NCBI RefSeq assembly: GCF_017313275.1
Contig: NZ_JAFLNM010000001.1
Coordinates: 620,001-684,000 of the forward strand
Direction: 5' to 3'
DNA length: 64,000 bases
From: Flagellimonas profundi
Lineage (GTDB): Bacteria; Bacteroidota; Bacteroidia; Flavobacteriales; Flavobacteriaceae
Both the position numbers and the translations under genes were made by a program. This document shows positions 51,801 through 61,832 of the stretch, piece after piece. Below the pieces are notes generated by a model. That model had not been told where the DNA came from. It was given only the letters and a program-made list of their open reading frames with translations, and searched no databases. Numbering within the stretch: the stretch's first letter is position 1; each line of letters starts with the position of its first letter.

Positions 51801-52064
51801 ATGTCAGAAAAGCAAAAAAAGGCCACGGCCTATTGGAAAGAGAACCTAAGATATCTGGTCATTTTATTGGCCATATGGTTTTTGGTCTCCTATGGTGCGG
51901 GCATCATCTTTAAAGATGCTTTGAACAATATTCGTATTGGCGGATTCAAATTAGGCTTTTGGTTCGCACAACAAGGATCTATCTATGTATTTGTCATTCT
52001 CATTTTTGTTTACGTACGCCTAATGAACAAATTGGACAAAAAATACGGCTACGACGAAGATTAA
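51801..52064 (+). CDS. DUF4212 small membrane subunit of the symporter
   Basis: 87 residues with two membrane helices (LRYLVILLAIWFLVSYGAGIIF and GSIYVFVILIFVYVRLM) joined by a loop with FKLGFWFAQQGS. This is the DUF4212 signature; the gene nearly always precedes a sodium:solute symporter of the VC_2705 type, as here (22-base gap). It is probably an auxiliary subunit of that transporter. Confidence 0.95.
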   Translation: MSEKQKKATAYWKENLRYLVILLAIWFLVSYGAGIIFKDALNNIRIGGFKLGFWFAQQGSIYVFVILIFVYVRLMNKLDKKYGYDED

Positions 52065-52086
52065 TTAACCAACAAACAATTGAATT

Positions 52087-53802
52087 ATGAGTGATGTACA
52101 AATTTGGACCTATGTCTTGGTGGCATTATCATTTGGTCTGTATATAGGAATTGCAATATGGTCCCGAGCGGGTTCCACCAAAGAATATTATGTTGCCGGA
52201 GGAGGGGTTTCGCCCCTTGCCAATGGTATGGCCACAGCAGCGGATTGGATGTCGGCCGCCTCTTTTATTTCCATGGCCGGAATTATATCTTTTGCAGGGT
52301 ACGATGGTGCCGTGTATTTAATGGGATGGACAGGAGGTTACGTGCTTTTGGCACTGCTTTTGGCACCTTACTTGAGGAAATTCGGGAAATTCACAGTCCC
52401 AGATTTTATAGGAGAACGATACTACTCCAAAACAGCGAGAATAGTGGCCGTTATCTGTGCTCTAATCGTTTCGTTTACGTATGTGGCAGGTCAAATGCGT
52501 GGTGTAGGTATTGTTTTTTCGAGATATTTGGAAGTCGATATCAATACCGGGGTTGTCATCGGGATGGTAATTGTGCTGTTTTATGCCGTTCTGGGAGGAA
52601 TGAAAGGAATCACCTATACTCAAGTGGCACAGTATTGTGTGTTGATTTTCGCATTTATGGTCCCTGCCATTTTTATTTCCATTCAAATGACTGGTAACCC
52701 AGTTCCACAGCTTGGTTTCGGAAGTACCTTATCGGATGGTTCCGGAACGTATCTTTTGGATAAATTGGATGGTCTTTCCACTGAATTAGGTTTTGCCGAA
52801 TATACGGATGGCTCTAAAAGTTTGGTAGATGTCTTTGCCATTACACTGGCCTTAATGGTCGGTACGGCAGGCTTGCCCCACGTGATCGTTCGCTTTTTTA
52901 CGGTAAAACGGGTACGTGATGCAAGAAAATCTGCAGGGCTGGCATTGCTGTTTATCGCGATTTTGTATACTACTGCACCGGCAGTGGCTGTGTTTGCAAG
53001 AACCAACCTGATCGAAACGGTAAGCGGTAAGGAATATGATAAAATGCCCGAATGGTTCAGTCGTTGGGAAACCACTGGATTAATTGCACACGAGGATAAA
53101 AATGGGGACGGTAAAATTCAATATGTCGCCTCTCCAGAAGTCAATGAATTGACCGTTGATAGGGACATTATGGTATTGGCCAATCCCGAGGTCGCAGATT
53201 TACCGGCGTGGGTAATTGGCTTGATAGCCGCCGGTGGGCTAGCCGCAGCTTTATCCACTGCAGCTGGGCTGTTACTGGTAATCTCATCCTCGGTTTCACA
53301 TGATTTGATTAAAAATGTACTTAAACCGGACCTTTCTGAAAAAGCAGAGCTTTGGGCTGCACGTCTTTCAGCTGCCGTAGCTGTTGTTATTGCAGGATAC
53401 TTCGGAATCAATCCGCCTGGATTTGTGGCGGCAGTGGTTGCTTTGGCCTTTGGTCTCGCTGCAGCATCATTCTTTCCGGCCATCATCCTAGGTATTTTCT
53501 ATAAAAAGATGAATAGTAAAGGTGCTATCTCAGGAATGATCGTAGGTCTCTGTTTGATGCTCTTCTATATGTTGAAATTCAAATTTGGAATTTTTGATGG
53601 AGGTAAAGAAGCGGTCGCTGGTCTTCAAGAAAGTTGGTGGTTCGGCGTTTCGCCCGAAGGCTTCGGTACCATAGCCATGATCGTCAACTTTATTGTGGCA
53701 ATAGTGGTCAATATGTTTACTCCGGAACCGCCCGAAGAAGTACAGGAAATTGTGGAGCATATAAGAATACCCAGCGGTGCGGGTGAAGCATCGTCACATT
53801 AA
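52087..53802 (+). CDS. sodium:solute symporter, ActP-like (acetate-type)
   Basis: 571 residues with about 13 membrane helices. Family signatures are GGGVSPLANGMATAADWMSAASFISMAG and GTAGLPHVIVRFFTVKRVRDARKSAG. A polar insert of about 70 residues (TNLIETVSGKEYDKMPEWFSRWE and onward) lies in the middle; it contains a run rich in Asp (DKNGDGKIQY) that looks like an EF-hand-type calcium loop. The acetyl-CoA synthetase gene nearby points to acetate or another short acid as substrate. A strong terminator follows. Confidence 0.9.
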   Translation: MSDVQIWTYVLVALSFGLYIGIAIWSRAGSTKEYYVAGGGVSPLANGMATAADWMSAASFISMAGIISFAGYDGAVYLMGWTGGYVLLALLLAPYLRKFGKFTVPDFIGERYYSKTARIVAVICALIVSFTYVAGQMRGVGIVFSRYLEVDINTGVVIGMVIVLFYAVLGGMKGITYTQVAQYCVLIFAFMVPAIFISIQMTGNPVPQLGFGSTLSDGSGTYLLDKLDGLSTELGFAEYTDGSKSLVDVFAITLALMVGTAGLPHVIVRFFTVKRVRDARKSAGLALLFIAILYTTAPAVAVFARTNLIETVSGKEYDKMPEWFSRWETTGLIAHEDKNGDGKIQYVASPEVNELTVDRDIMVLANPEVADLPAWVIGLIAAGGLAAALSTAAGLLLVISSSVSHDLIKNVLKPDLSEKAELWAARLSAAVAVVIAGYFGINPPGFVAAVVALAFGLAAASFFPAIILGIFYKKMNSKGAISGMIVGLCLMLFYMLKFKFGIFDGGKEAVAGLQESWWFGVSPEGFGTIAMIVNFIVAIVVNMFTPEPPEEVQEIVEHIRIPSGAGEASSH

Positions 53803-53821
53803 TTAGTTGGTTGTGAAAAAG

Positions 53822-53853
53822 CGGTGTGGTATGGTTTTACCGCACCGTTTTTT
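53822..53853 (+). terminator. terminator after the symporter gene
   Basis: CGGTGTGGTA pairs with TACCGCACCG (one G-T wobble) around a 6-base loop, followed by six T. It separates the porin/symporter unit from the sensor unit. It also shows that the GTG at 53824 is not a start codon. Confidence 0.85.
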
Positions 53854-53874
53854 GTAATTTTAAGTTTAGCGACC

Positions 53875-54081
53875 ATGCAAATAAAAATGAAGAAAAGGCA
53901 TCAACAGAAATTGATACTTATTTCCGTAGTTCTGTTTTTTTTATGGAATGTGCCATTCATTACCATTTTTGATGGTGATGCAGAAATTTTAGGATTCCCT
54001 GTCTTCTATGTGTTTATTTTTTCCAGTTGGTTACTCTCCATTGTTTTGACCTACATTATTTTAAAACGGTTCCATGAGTAA
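53875..54081 (+). CDS. small two-helix membrane protein
   Basis: 68 residues from the ATG at 53875; the frame also opens at a GTG in the terminator, which I reject. Two membrane helices, LILISVVLFFLWNVPFITIF and VFYVFIFSSWLLSIVLTYIIL, with FDGDAEILGFP between. It resembles the small DUF3311-like proteins found beside sodium:solute symporters. It overlaps the sensor kinase start by 8 bases, so the two are coupled. Confidence 0.8.
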   Translation: MQIKMKKRHQQKLILISVVLFFLWNVPFITIFDGDAEILGFPVFYVFIFSSWLLSIVLTYIILKRFHE

Positions 54082-56761
54082 TTTTGCTGTAGGATTGGCG
54101 ATAGTATGTTATTTGGCCGTTCTTTTTATATTGGCCTATTTTGCCGAAAAAAATCAACGCAGCAAATGGGTCAATAACCCTTATGTGTATACATTGTCCC
54201 TGGCTGTATATTGTACTGCATGGACTTATTATGGAAGTGTAGGAATCGCTTCCAGTTCTGGCATCAGTTTTTTGGCCGTTTATTTGGGTCCTGTAATCGC
54301 TTTGCCACTTTGGATTGTTGTAATGCGGAAGGTTATCCGTATCTCCAAACAACATAAAATTTCGAGTATCGCCGATTTTATCTCGATGCGATATGGGAAC
54401 AATAGGCTCCTGGGAGCATTGGTCACATTGACTTGTTTGTTCGCCATTATTCCTTACATATCCTTGCAGTTAAAGGCGGTATCAGAAACATTTTCCTTGA
54501 TTTCATCCAACGGAAGTTATGAGGCCACAGGTTTTTTTGATGATTCCACCTTCTACATAGCCTTGCTGATTGCTGTTTTTGTTGCCTTTTATGGAACATT
54601 GTCCACCGACACTTCAAAACATAAAAAAGGTATTATTGCCACAGTGGCCATGGAATCCATTTTAAAGTTGTCCTTTTTCTTGGCCATAGGAATTTACATC
54701 ACATTTTATTTGTTCGATGGAACCACGGATCTGTACAATCAGGCCAGTCTCCAAGAAAACTTTAAACAGCTGACTTCCTTTGGCGGGTTGGAAAATGGGT
54801 TCAATTGGCTTTTTACCATTTGTCTTTCCTTTTTCGCCATTTTCCTGCTGCCCAGGCAATTTCATGTTGCAGTAGTGGAAAATGATAATGAAAGTGATCT
54901 GCGCAAGGCCATTTGGTTGTTTCCGTTATACCTGTTGTTGTTCAATTTTTTTGTGATTTTTATCGCTTGGGCGGGAAATATAAGTTTGCCAGATACCGTA
55001 AACCACGATTATTACACGCTTTTGTTACCCTTACAAGCAAACAATTACGGGTTGGCACTCCTGGTTTTTATAGGTGGATTTACCACGGTGATTTCCATGA
55101 TAGTTGTATCTACCTTGGCATTGTCCACTATGGTAAGTAATAACATTGTAATTCCCTACGGATTTATCAAAACCTTGGTAGAGGGCAACCCCGAAGAGAA
55201 TACCAAGCGTATCAAAAACATAAGAAGGGCTGCGATTTTCCTCTTAATAATCATCGCTTATTTCTTTTACATTCGGTTTTCTGTCCAACTCTCATTGTAC
55301 TCCATTGGGTTGATTTCCTTTGTGATCATTGCCCAGTTGGCACCATCGTTCTTTTTGGGGCTAACTTGGCGAAGGGGAACGGCTAGAGGCGCCGAAATCG
55401 GTATTCTGGTTGGTTTGGCCGTTGTTTTTTATACATTGTTTGTGCCAATAATAAGTCAAGCGGCCTTGCCCAATGCAAATTTTGTTGAAGATGGCCTGTT
55501 CGGTTATTCATGGTTAAGTCCAACTCATCTGTTCGGGTTGGATTACCTAACACCGGAAAGCAATGCCTTTTTATGGAGCATATCTTTCAATACCCTCACT
55601 TTTGTTACGTTTTCACTCCGTACCAAAGGCAATTACCGGGAACGTAATTATGCTGAGATGTTCGTCAACCACGAAAATTATGGTAATCTTCAAGAGGGAG
55701 GGTTTATTTGGAAAGGAGAGGCCTATGTGGCCGATATCAAACGATTATTGAACAGGTTTTTGGGAGAGCAAAGGACCAACAGGGCCTTGCGTCTTTTCAA
55801 TAAAAAATATAATATCTCCGAAACCGAAGAACGAGCTGATGCCAGATTGATCAACTTTTCGGAAAAGCTACTAACTGGAAGTATCGGAAGTGCTTCTGCA
55901 AAAATATTACTGTCCTCAGTTTCCAAGGAAACACCAATAAGTTTAGTGGAGGTACTTACTATTCTAGAAGAGAGCAAGGAGACCAAAGCAAGCAATAAAT
56001 TACTTAAGGAGAAGTCCGAAGAGCTTGCTGCCATGGCCCAGCAATTAAAGGCTGCAAACGAAGAACTCCGTATTCAGGATAAGCTAAAGGATGAGTTTTT
56101 GGATACTGTGGCGCATGAGCTCAAAACTCCAATAACCTCTATAAAAGCGACTTCGGAAGTTTTAGAGGATGAAGGTATGCCGACCGAACTTAGAAATAGA
56201 TTTCTTGAAAATATTAATAGGGACAGTGATCGGTTGGACACCCTAATACACAACATCCTGGATCTGGAGAAACTATCCGGGAACAGGTCGGAATTGGACA
56301 TTGACGACCACGATATGTCCAAGACTATTCAGAAAGCCATAAAAGGAGTGGAGCAGATTGCATTAAAAAAAGAGGTGAACATTAAGTTTCCCAAAAAAGA
56401 AAAGATGTTTGCAGCCTATGATGAGGACCGAATTTTGCAAGTATTAACGAATTTGCTTTCGAATTCGCTTAAATTTACGGAACCCCATAGCGGAAAAATC
56501 AAAATTCTGTTGGAAGACCTCGATAAAGAGGTTTTGGTCACCATTAAAGATAATGGCAAGGGAATACCCGATGAGGACAAGGGTTACATCTTTGACAAAT
56601 TCTATCAATCAAAAAATCAAAATGTAAAGAAGCCGCAGGGTAGTGGACTTGGTTTGGCCATTTGTAAAAAAATAGTGGAAAGCCATAAAGGGACCATAGC
56701 TGTGGATAAAGAGTGTAAGGAAGGAACCCGTATGATATTTTCAATACCAAAACAGCAATGA
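54074..56761 (+). CDS. histidine kinase with N-terminal sodium:solute-symporter domain (CbrA-like)
   Basis: 895 residues. About 13 membrane helices make a symporter-like domain (residues about 1-500). A linker and coiled coil (KEKSEELAAMAQQLKAANEELRIQ) follow, then HisKA with His near 681 in TVAHELKTPITSIKA. The HATPase domain has NLLSNSLKFTE, DNGKGIPDEDKGYIFDKFYQSKN and GSGLGLAICKK. It probably senses the solute carried by, or related to, the symporter upstream. The stop overlaps the receiver protein start by 4 bases. Confidence 0.93.
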   Translation: MSNFAVGLAIVCYLAVLFILAYFAEKNQRSKWVNNPYVYTLSLAVYCTAWTYYGSVGIASSSGISFLAVYLGPVIALPLWIVVMRKVIRISKQHKISSIADFISMRYGNNRLLGALVTLTCLFAIIPYISLQLKAVSETFSLISSNGSYEATGFFDDSTFYIALLIAVFVAFYGTLSTDTSKHKKGIIATVAMESILKLSFFLAIGIYITFYLFDGTTDLYNQASLQENFKQLTSFGGLENGFNWLFTICLSFFAIFLLPRQFHVAVVENDNESDLRKAIWLFPLYLLLFNFFVIFIAWAGNISLPDTVNHDYYTLLLPLQANNYGLALLVFIGGFTTVISMIVVSTLALSTMVSNNIVIPYGFIKTLVEGNPEENTKRIKNIRRAAIFLLIIIAYFFYIRFSVQLSLYSIGLISFVIIAQLAPSFFLGLTWRRGTARGAEIGILVGLAVVFYTLFVPIISQAALPNANFVEDGLFGYSWLSPTHLFGLDYLTPESNAFLWSISFNTLTFVTFSLRTKGNYRERNYAEMFVNHENYGNLQEGGFIWKGEAYVADIKRLLNRFLGEQRTNRALRLFNKKYNISETEERADARLINFSEKLLTGSIGSASAKILLSSVSKETPISLVEVLTILEESKETKASNKLLKEKSEELAAMAQQLKAANEELRIQDKLKDEFLDTVAHELKTPITSIKATSEVLEDEGMPTELRNRFLENINRDSDRLDTLIHNILDLEKLSGNRSELDIDDHDMSKTIQKAIKGVEQIALKKEVNIKFPKKEKMFAAYDEDRILQVLTNLLSNSLKFTEPHSGKIKILLEDLDKEVLVTIKDNGKGIPDEDKGYIFDKFYQSKNQNVKKPQGSGLGLAICKKIVESHKGTIAVDKECKEGTRMIFSIPKQQ

Positions 56762-57126
56762 AGCAGAAAAAAATACTGATAGTGGATGATGAGCCCAACA
56801 TTGTGATGTCGTTGGAATATGCCTTTAAAAAGAAGGATTTTGAAGTATTTATTGCCCGTGATGGTACCGAGGCCCTGGAAATATCGGACAGGGAGAGACC
56901 AGACCTTATACTTTTGGATATTATGATGCCAGAAATGGATGGGTATGAAACCTTAAAACGAGTAAGGGACAATAAAGAGCTGTCACATACCAAAGTGGTG
57001 TTTCTATCTGCAAAGAGTAAGGAGAAAGATGTAAAAAAAGGATTAAAGATGGGGGCGGACAGTTACATGACCAAACCTTTCTCCATAAAAAAGGTCATTT
57101 CTGATATTGAAGATCTATTGGGCTAA
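56758..57126 (+). CDS. single-domain response regulator (receiver only)
   Basis: 122 residues, one receiver domain: acidic DDE near 10-12, Asp54 in LILLDIMMPEMDG, Thr/Ser region VFLSAKS and Lys in YMTKPFS. There is no output domain. It overlaps the symporter-kinase gene (ATGA) and lies 57 bases before acs. How the signal reaches transcription is open; the zinc-ribbon/HTH protein at 50045 or a phosphorelay are possibilities. Confidence 0.93.
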   Translation: MKQKKILIVDDEPNIVMSLEYAFKKKDFEVFIARDGTEALEISDRERPDLILLDIMMPEMDGYETLKRVRDNKELSHTKVVFLSAKSKEKDVKKGLKMGADSYMTKPFSIKKVISDIEDLLG

Positions 57127-57183
57127 GGACCCATAAAAAATGAAACTTAAAATAATTTACATATTAACTAAACGTAGCGTTAC

Positions 57184-59091
57184 ATGAGTAATTATCATAT
57201 CAAGCACTTGGAGGAGTATTTTCAGGTGTATCGAAAATCCGTTAGAAACCCCGAAGGATTTTGGGAAGAAGTTGCAGAAGAGCACTTTCACTGGCGTAAA
57301 AAATGGGATTCAGTATTGGAATGGGATTTTACCAAGCCAGAGATAAGCTGGTTCAAGGGAGCTAAACTGAACATTACCGAAAACTGTATCGACCGTCACC
57401 TTCGCATTAGAGGGGATAAAACTGCCATTCTTTTTGAACCCAACGACCCAAAGGAAGAAGCAGAACATATCACCTACAATCAACTTCATGAACGTGTTTG
57501 TAAATATGCCAATGTACTTAAGGAGAAGGGTGTGAAAAAAGGAGACAGGGTGGTGATCTACCTTCCCATGATTCCAGATCTGGCCATAGCATTATTGGCC
57601 TGTGCGCGCATTGGTGCAATCCATTCTGTTGTTTTTGCAGGTTTTTCATCAACAGCATTGGCAACGAGAATAAACGATTGTGGTGCTAAAATGGTGTTGA
57701 CCTCTGACGGTTCCTACCGAGGCACGAAGGTTATCGACCTCAAAGGAATTGTAGATGAAGCTTTGGAAAGTTGTCCAGATGTTGATACGGTATTGGTGAC
57801 CAAACGTACCGGAGGTAAGGTGACCATGAAGGAAGGCCGCGATGTTTGGATTCAACCGCTTTTGGATAAAGCCTATTCCGATTGTGTACCGGAAATCATG
57901 GATGCAGAAGATCCACTGTTTATTCTGTACACTTCGGGATCTACCGGCCGTCCAAAGGGAATGGTACATACAACGGGAGGCTATATGGTGTATACGGCAT
58001 ATACCTTTAAAAATGTATTCCAGTACCGCGAGGAAGATGTGTATTGGTGTACTGCCGATATAGGATGGATCACGGGACACTCTTACATTGTTTACGGACC
58101 ATTGGCCAATGGTGCCACAACCGTAATGTTCGAGGGAGTACCTTCTTATCCAGACTTTGGGAGGTTCTGGGAGGTGGTGCAAAAGCATAAGGTAAACCAG
58201 TTTTATACCGCTCCAACAGCCATAAGGGCGCTTGCCAAGGAAAACTTGGATTTCGTTACGAAATATGACCTTTCCAGCTTAAAAGTGTTGGGTACGGTAG
58301 GAGAACCCATCAACGAGGAGGCTTGGCATTGGTATAACGACCACGTAGGAGAAAAGAAATGCCCCATTGTGGATACTTGGTGGCAAACGGAAACAGGAGG
58401 GATACTCATTTCACCGATTCCATTTTCCACACCAACCAAACCGACCTATGCCACCTTGCCCATGCCAGGTATTCAACCGGCGCTTATGGATGAAGATGGC
58501 AAGGAAATTAAAGGAAACCAAGTGGATGGAAGATTGTGCATCAAATATCCATGGCCATCAATCGCCAGAACTATTTGGGGCAATCATCAACGTTACAAAG
58601 ACACCTATTTCTCGGCTTTTGAAGGCAAATATTTTACCGGGGATGGAGCGTTGAGGGATGAAGTTGGTTACTACCGAATTACAGGTAGGGTAGATGATGT
58701 GATCATTGTTTCCGGCCATAATTTAGGAACAGCTCCTATTGAAGATGCCATTAATGAGCATCCGGCCGTGGCCGAATCCGCAATTGTTGGTTTCCCGCAC
58801 GACATCAAAGGAAATGCCTTGTACGGATACATTATTTTGAAGGAAACAGGGGAAACCCGGAACCGCGACAATCTGAAAAAGGAAATCAACCAATTGATCA
58901 CAGAGCACATCGGACCTATCGCCAAGTTGGATAAAATCCAGTTTACCGAAGGCTTGCCAAAAACTCGAAGTGGTAAGATCATGAGGAGAATTCTTAGAAA
59001 AATTGCATCCAAAGATACCAGTAACTTAGGGGATACTTCAACTTTGTTGAACCCGGAAGTAGTGGAGAATATCATGAAGGAAAGTCTTTAA
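57184..59091 (+). CDS. acs: acetyl-CoA synthetase
   Basis: 635 residues, full length. The core motifs are YTSGSTGRPKGMVHTTGGYM (about 255-274), ADIGWITGHSYIVYGPL, DTWWQTETGG (acetate and AMP site) and TGDGALRDEVGYYRITGRVDD. The acetylatable lysine is in KTRSGKIMRRILRKI near the C-terminus. It activates acetate to acetyl-CoA through acetyl-AMP. It belongs with the symporter and its sensor in an acetate uptake and use block. Confidence 0.96.
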   Translation: MSNYHIKHLEEYFQVYRKSVRNPEGFWEEVAEEHFHWRKKWDSVLEWDFTKPEISWFKGAKLNITENCIDRHLRIRGDKTAILFEPNDPKEEAEHITYNQLHERVCKYANVLKEKGVKKGDRVVIYLPMIPDLAIALLACARIGAIHSVVFAGFSSTALATRINDCGAKMVLTSDGSYRGTKVIDLKGIVDEALESCPDVDTVLVTKRTGGKVTMKEGRDVWIQPLLDKAYSDCVPEIMDAEDPLFILYTSGSTGRPKGMVHTTGGYMVYTAYTFKNVFQYREEDVYWCTADIGWITGHSYIVYGPLANGATTVMFEGVPSYPDFGRFWEVVQKHKVNQFYTAPTAIRALAKENLDFVTKYDLSSLKVLGTVGEPINEEAWHWYNDHVGEKKCPIVDTWWQTETGGILISPIPFSTPTKPTYATLPMPGIQPALMDEDGKEIKGNQVDGRLCIKYPWPSIARTIWGNHQRYKDTYFSAFEGKYFTGDGALRDEVGYYRITGRVDDVIIVSGHNLGTAPIEDAINEHPAVAESAIVGFPHDIKGNALYGYIILKETGETRNRDNLKKEINQLITEHIGPIAKLDKIQFTEGLPKTRSGKIMRRILRKIASKDTSNLGDTSTLLNPEVVENIMKESL

Positions 59092-59114
59092 ATAGGCCAT
59101 ATTGAATACATTAT

Positions 59115-59150
59115 AAAGGGCCTCTTTATCTAAGGAGGTCCTTTATTTTT
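59115..59150 (+). terminator. terminator after acs
   Basis: AAAGGGCCTC pairs with GAGGTCCTTT (one G-T wobble) around a 10-base loop, followed by ATTTTTT. The hairpin overlaps the stop of the convergent exonuclease gene. Confidence 0.8.
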
Positions 59151-59776
59151 TCCGGTTTTAGCTTTTCAATGATCCGTAAAAAGGCAATAGCGGTGATAAA
59201 GGCATCACCTAAAGCGGTATGCCTGTCTTTTCTGGAAATACTAAATTTGTTGGCAAGGTCATCCAGCGTGTATCGGTCCTTGCGCTGCACCACAGTGGAT
59301 ATCAATAATGTTCTTATGTAAAGGGATTCGGTATCCAAGGTCTTGTTCTTCAATTTGGGTAGACCGTTTCTTTTTAGTGCGGCATTTATCATATTAATGT
59401 CGAACATAACATGATGCCCCACCAAAATATGGTTTTTGGCGTAGACCAAAAACTGTTTCAAAGCATCAAGTTCCGAGATACTTTCTTTTTTGCTTTTCTT
59501 TAAAATGCCATGTATTTCGGCACTCTCCGAATCATAATGATCCTGTTGAATGTATACCTCAAAACTATCCTTGACCACAATATTGTTGTCCAGTAGTTTC
59601 AGCGCACCGATACAAAGCATACGATCTCTGGTCAAACTAAAACCTGTAGTTTCCGTGTCCAATACCACAAAAGTGTTGTCATGGACACCCTCTGGAAGTT
59701 TTTCCTTGAAATGCTCTTCGTACTCCCACCAAAAATCGGGAAGTTCCAGCTGTTTTTTTTGGGAGAACGGCCACAT
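59126..59776 (-). CDS. DnaQ-like DEDDh 3'-5' exonuclease
   Basis: 216 residues. Exo I is VVLDTETTGFSL, Exo II is HHVMFDINMINAAL and Exo III is HTALGDAFITAIAFL, giving the DEDDh set. It resembles the polymerase III epsilon-like exonucleases. It overlaps the CBS/nucleotidyltransferase gene stop by one base, a pairing often found next to acs and the symporter in marine bacteria. Whether it acts on DNA or on a nucleotide signal is not known. Confidence 0.9.
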   Translation of the reverse strand: MWPFSQKKQLELPDFWWEYEEHFKEKLPEGVHDNTFVVLDTETTGFSLTRDRMLCIGALKLLDNNIVVKDSFEVYIQQDHYDSESAEIHGILKKSKKESISELDALKQFLVYAKNHILVGHHVMFDINMINAALKRNGLPKLKNKTLDTESLYIRTLLISTVVQRKDRYTLDDLANKFSISRKDRHTALGDAFITAIAFLRIIEKLKPEKIKDLLR

Positions 59777-61695
59777 TAGCGCAACATATTTTTTACTTGG
59801 AACCTCACCTCGATCAACGATTGGATTTCCTTAACGGTTTTAAAGGTTCTTTTCAGTTTGATTTTCTCTTCCTTGTTCAATTTGTCCAAGGCAATGTACC
59901 TGCCCGAATCGTTGTGGAGCAAACCTTGTCTGGTCCTGAATTTCAGTAATGCTTTGCTGGCGTATGAGCACGCGAGGTACAACTCTTTGTTGTTGGGTTC
60001 CAATTCGGCCAACTTTTCATAACGCTCTGCCGTGTTGTTAATGGATTTGATGGAGTGCGATAAAATCAAAACCCGTGCAGCATCAATAATGGGCATGAGT
60101 ACCCGTAGTTTCAAATCGAAAAAGTCTTTGTGCTCTCCATCCTGTTCCACCAAAAAATCTCTGAAAAAACCTGATGGGGAAGGATTTTGTAAAGCTCCGC
60201 TAGCCAAGTGCGTAAAAAATTGGGGATATTTACGGGCATGGTCAAATATGCTGTGTGATAGTTCATCGGCAAGCGATTTGTCGCCATAGGTTACGTTGTA
60301 ATCAAAAAAGATGGAGGATAGAAGTATTTCCTCAGGTCCCGGATTGTGAATCCAATGTGCAGTGACCTTTTTCCATTCCGTTAAACTATGGCACCATGAT
60401 CGGTTGGATGCCATCATATCCGCCGGACAATACTCAAATCCGATGGTATTGAGCATTTTGGAAATACGTTCCCCAAGTTTTAAAAAACAGCTTCGGGTTG
60501 CTTCCAACTTTTCCTCCTGTACATCCTCAAAAATAATGGCGTTGTCCTGATCTGTGTTCAATAATTGTTCCCCACGGCCCTGACTGCCCATGCTGAGCCA
60601 GGTAAATCTTGCTGGCGGTTCCTCTTCCATTTTGGCCAATGCAATTTGAATAACCTGTTTTGTGGATGCATCATTGAGTTCAGAAATAATTTTGGATACC
60701 AATCCCAATGGAATGTTTTGATCTAAATAGCCTTGTAGCAGATTCATGATACCATGTCGTATCGCACGTAATCTTTTGGCATCCGTAGCTCTTTTAATGG
60801 CCCTTAAAAGCACTGCAGGGTTGTTTCCTACCGCCACCATGATGTCGTGCTTGGAAAGGATTCCGACGGCTTTCGTATCCGTAGTACCATCTTTTGTGAG
60901 CACAAGATGACTGATATTACTTTTCATCATGGCCATCTGTGCTTGTGCCAGCGTAAGTTCTTTGGGATATGTAATAATAGGGGAGGACATGATTGTTTTG
61001 GCGGCCGCTGTGATGGGGAACAGTCCTGTGGCCACCTTTTTTCTCAAATCTTTGTCCGTTATGATCCCAACGGGTAAGTTATCTTTCTCCACCAAAATGC
61101 AACTTACGTTATACTGGGTCATTTTGTTGGCTATGGTTTTAATTTTGGTGCCCTCCTTGCATGTAATAAGGTCAGTGGAATACTTAATGGGCTGAAGATC
61201 CAATATTTTGTTTGTGGAGTATTGCTCCGCCTCGGTATTTACACCGTACAATTTTCCTCGGTGTTTAATGGAGTAGGGGTTACCGGTATTGGAAGCAAAG
61301 CTTTCTATCAAAAAATTTCCAATTCGTTTATTTTCCAATGCCAAGGGCTTAAAGTCTTTGATGGGAATAGCGTAAAGAATGGTCTCCTCGTAAGCTTTGG
61401 CCTCTAATTTATAACTCTCATGCGCCAACAAGGGCCTTAGGCCAAAAACATCGCCCTCATCACAGATATCCAATATTTGACTTGAGCCAGATTTGGACAA
61501 GGCTATGGCACCCTTGTTCACCACATAAAAATACTGGTGCGGATTTTCATTCTCGGAAAAAACAATGGTATTGGTCTCCTTATGGATGATCACAACCTCA
61601 AGTGACAAGTGCTCAAGCTGTTTTGCCTCCATGGAATTAAAGGGAGGGTAGTTTTTCAGGAAATCGGCAATGCGTTCTGATATGGTGTTTTTCAT
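59776..61695 (-). CDS. cNMP-binding / CBS / nucleotidyltransferase protein (DUF294)
   Basis: 639 residues from the ATG at 61695; an upstream TTG or ATG adds six residues. The order is a cyclic-nucleotide-binding domain (about 10-130; AIALSKSGSSQILDICDEGDVFGL), two CBS domains (about 165-285), a GlnE/KNTase-like nucleotidyltransferase domain (SMGSQGRGEQLLNTDQDNAIIF) and a helical C-terminal domain. I recall such proteins linked to acetate and symporter operons as metabolic sensors. The Gly-Ser and two Asp residues of the transferase site are present, so it may be active. Confidence 0.9.
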   Translation of the reverse strand: MKNTISERIADFLKNYPPFNSMEAKQLEHLSLEVVIIHKETNTIVFSENENPHQYFYVVNKGAIALSKSGSSQILDICDEGDVFGLRPLLAHESYKLEAKAYEETILYAIPIKDFKPLALENKRIGNFLIESFASNTGNPYSIKHRGKLYGVNTEAEQYSTNKILDLQPIKYSTDLITCKEGTKIKTIANKMTQYNVSCILVEKDNLPVGIITDKDLRKKVATGLFPITAAAKTIMSSPIITYPKELTLAQAQMAMMKSNISHLVLTKDGTTDTKAVGILSKHDIMVAVGNNPAVLLRAIKRATDAKRLRAIRHGIMNLLQGYLDQNIPLGLVSKIISELNDASTKQVIQIALAKMEEEPPARFTWLSMGSQGRGEQLLNTDQDNAIIFEDVQEEKLEATRSCFLKLGERISKMLNTIGFEYCPADMMASNRSWCHSLTEWKKVTAHWIHNPGPEEILLSSIFFDYNVTYGDKSLADELSHSIFDHARKYPQFFTHLASGALQNPSPSGFFRDFLVEQDGEHKDFFDLKLRVLMPIIDAARVLILSHSIKSINNTAERYEKLAELEPNNKELYLACSYASKALLKFRTRQGLLHNDSGRYIALDKLNKEEKIKLKRTFKTVKEIQSLIEVRFQVKNMLR

Positions 61696-61832
61696 GTTAC
61701 TTAAAAGTAGCACAAAATGTTGCAGAAAAAAATCTTAAAACGCTTTTATAAATGGTTTGCTGGGTCAGTGAACACGTATGAAACATTACATTGACAAGGT
61801 TAAACTTTGTGTTATCAACCGCAGGTTTAATC

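Noticed and set aside
53824-53874. Longer start for the small membrane protein at 53875
   Set aside because: That region is a strong terminator hairpin with six T.
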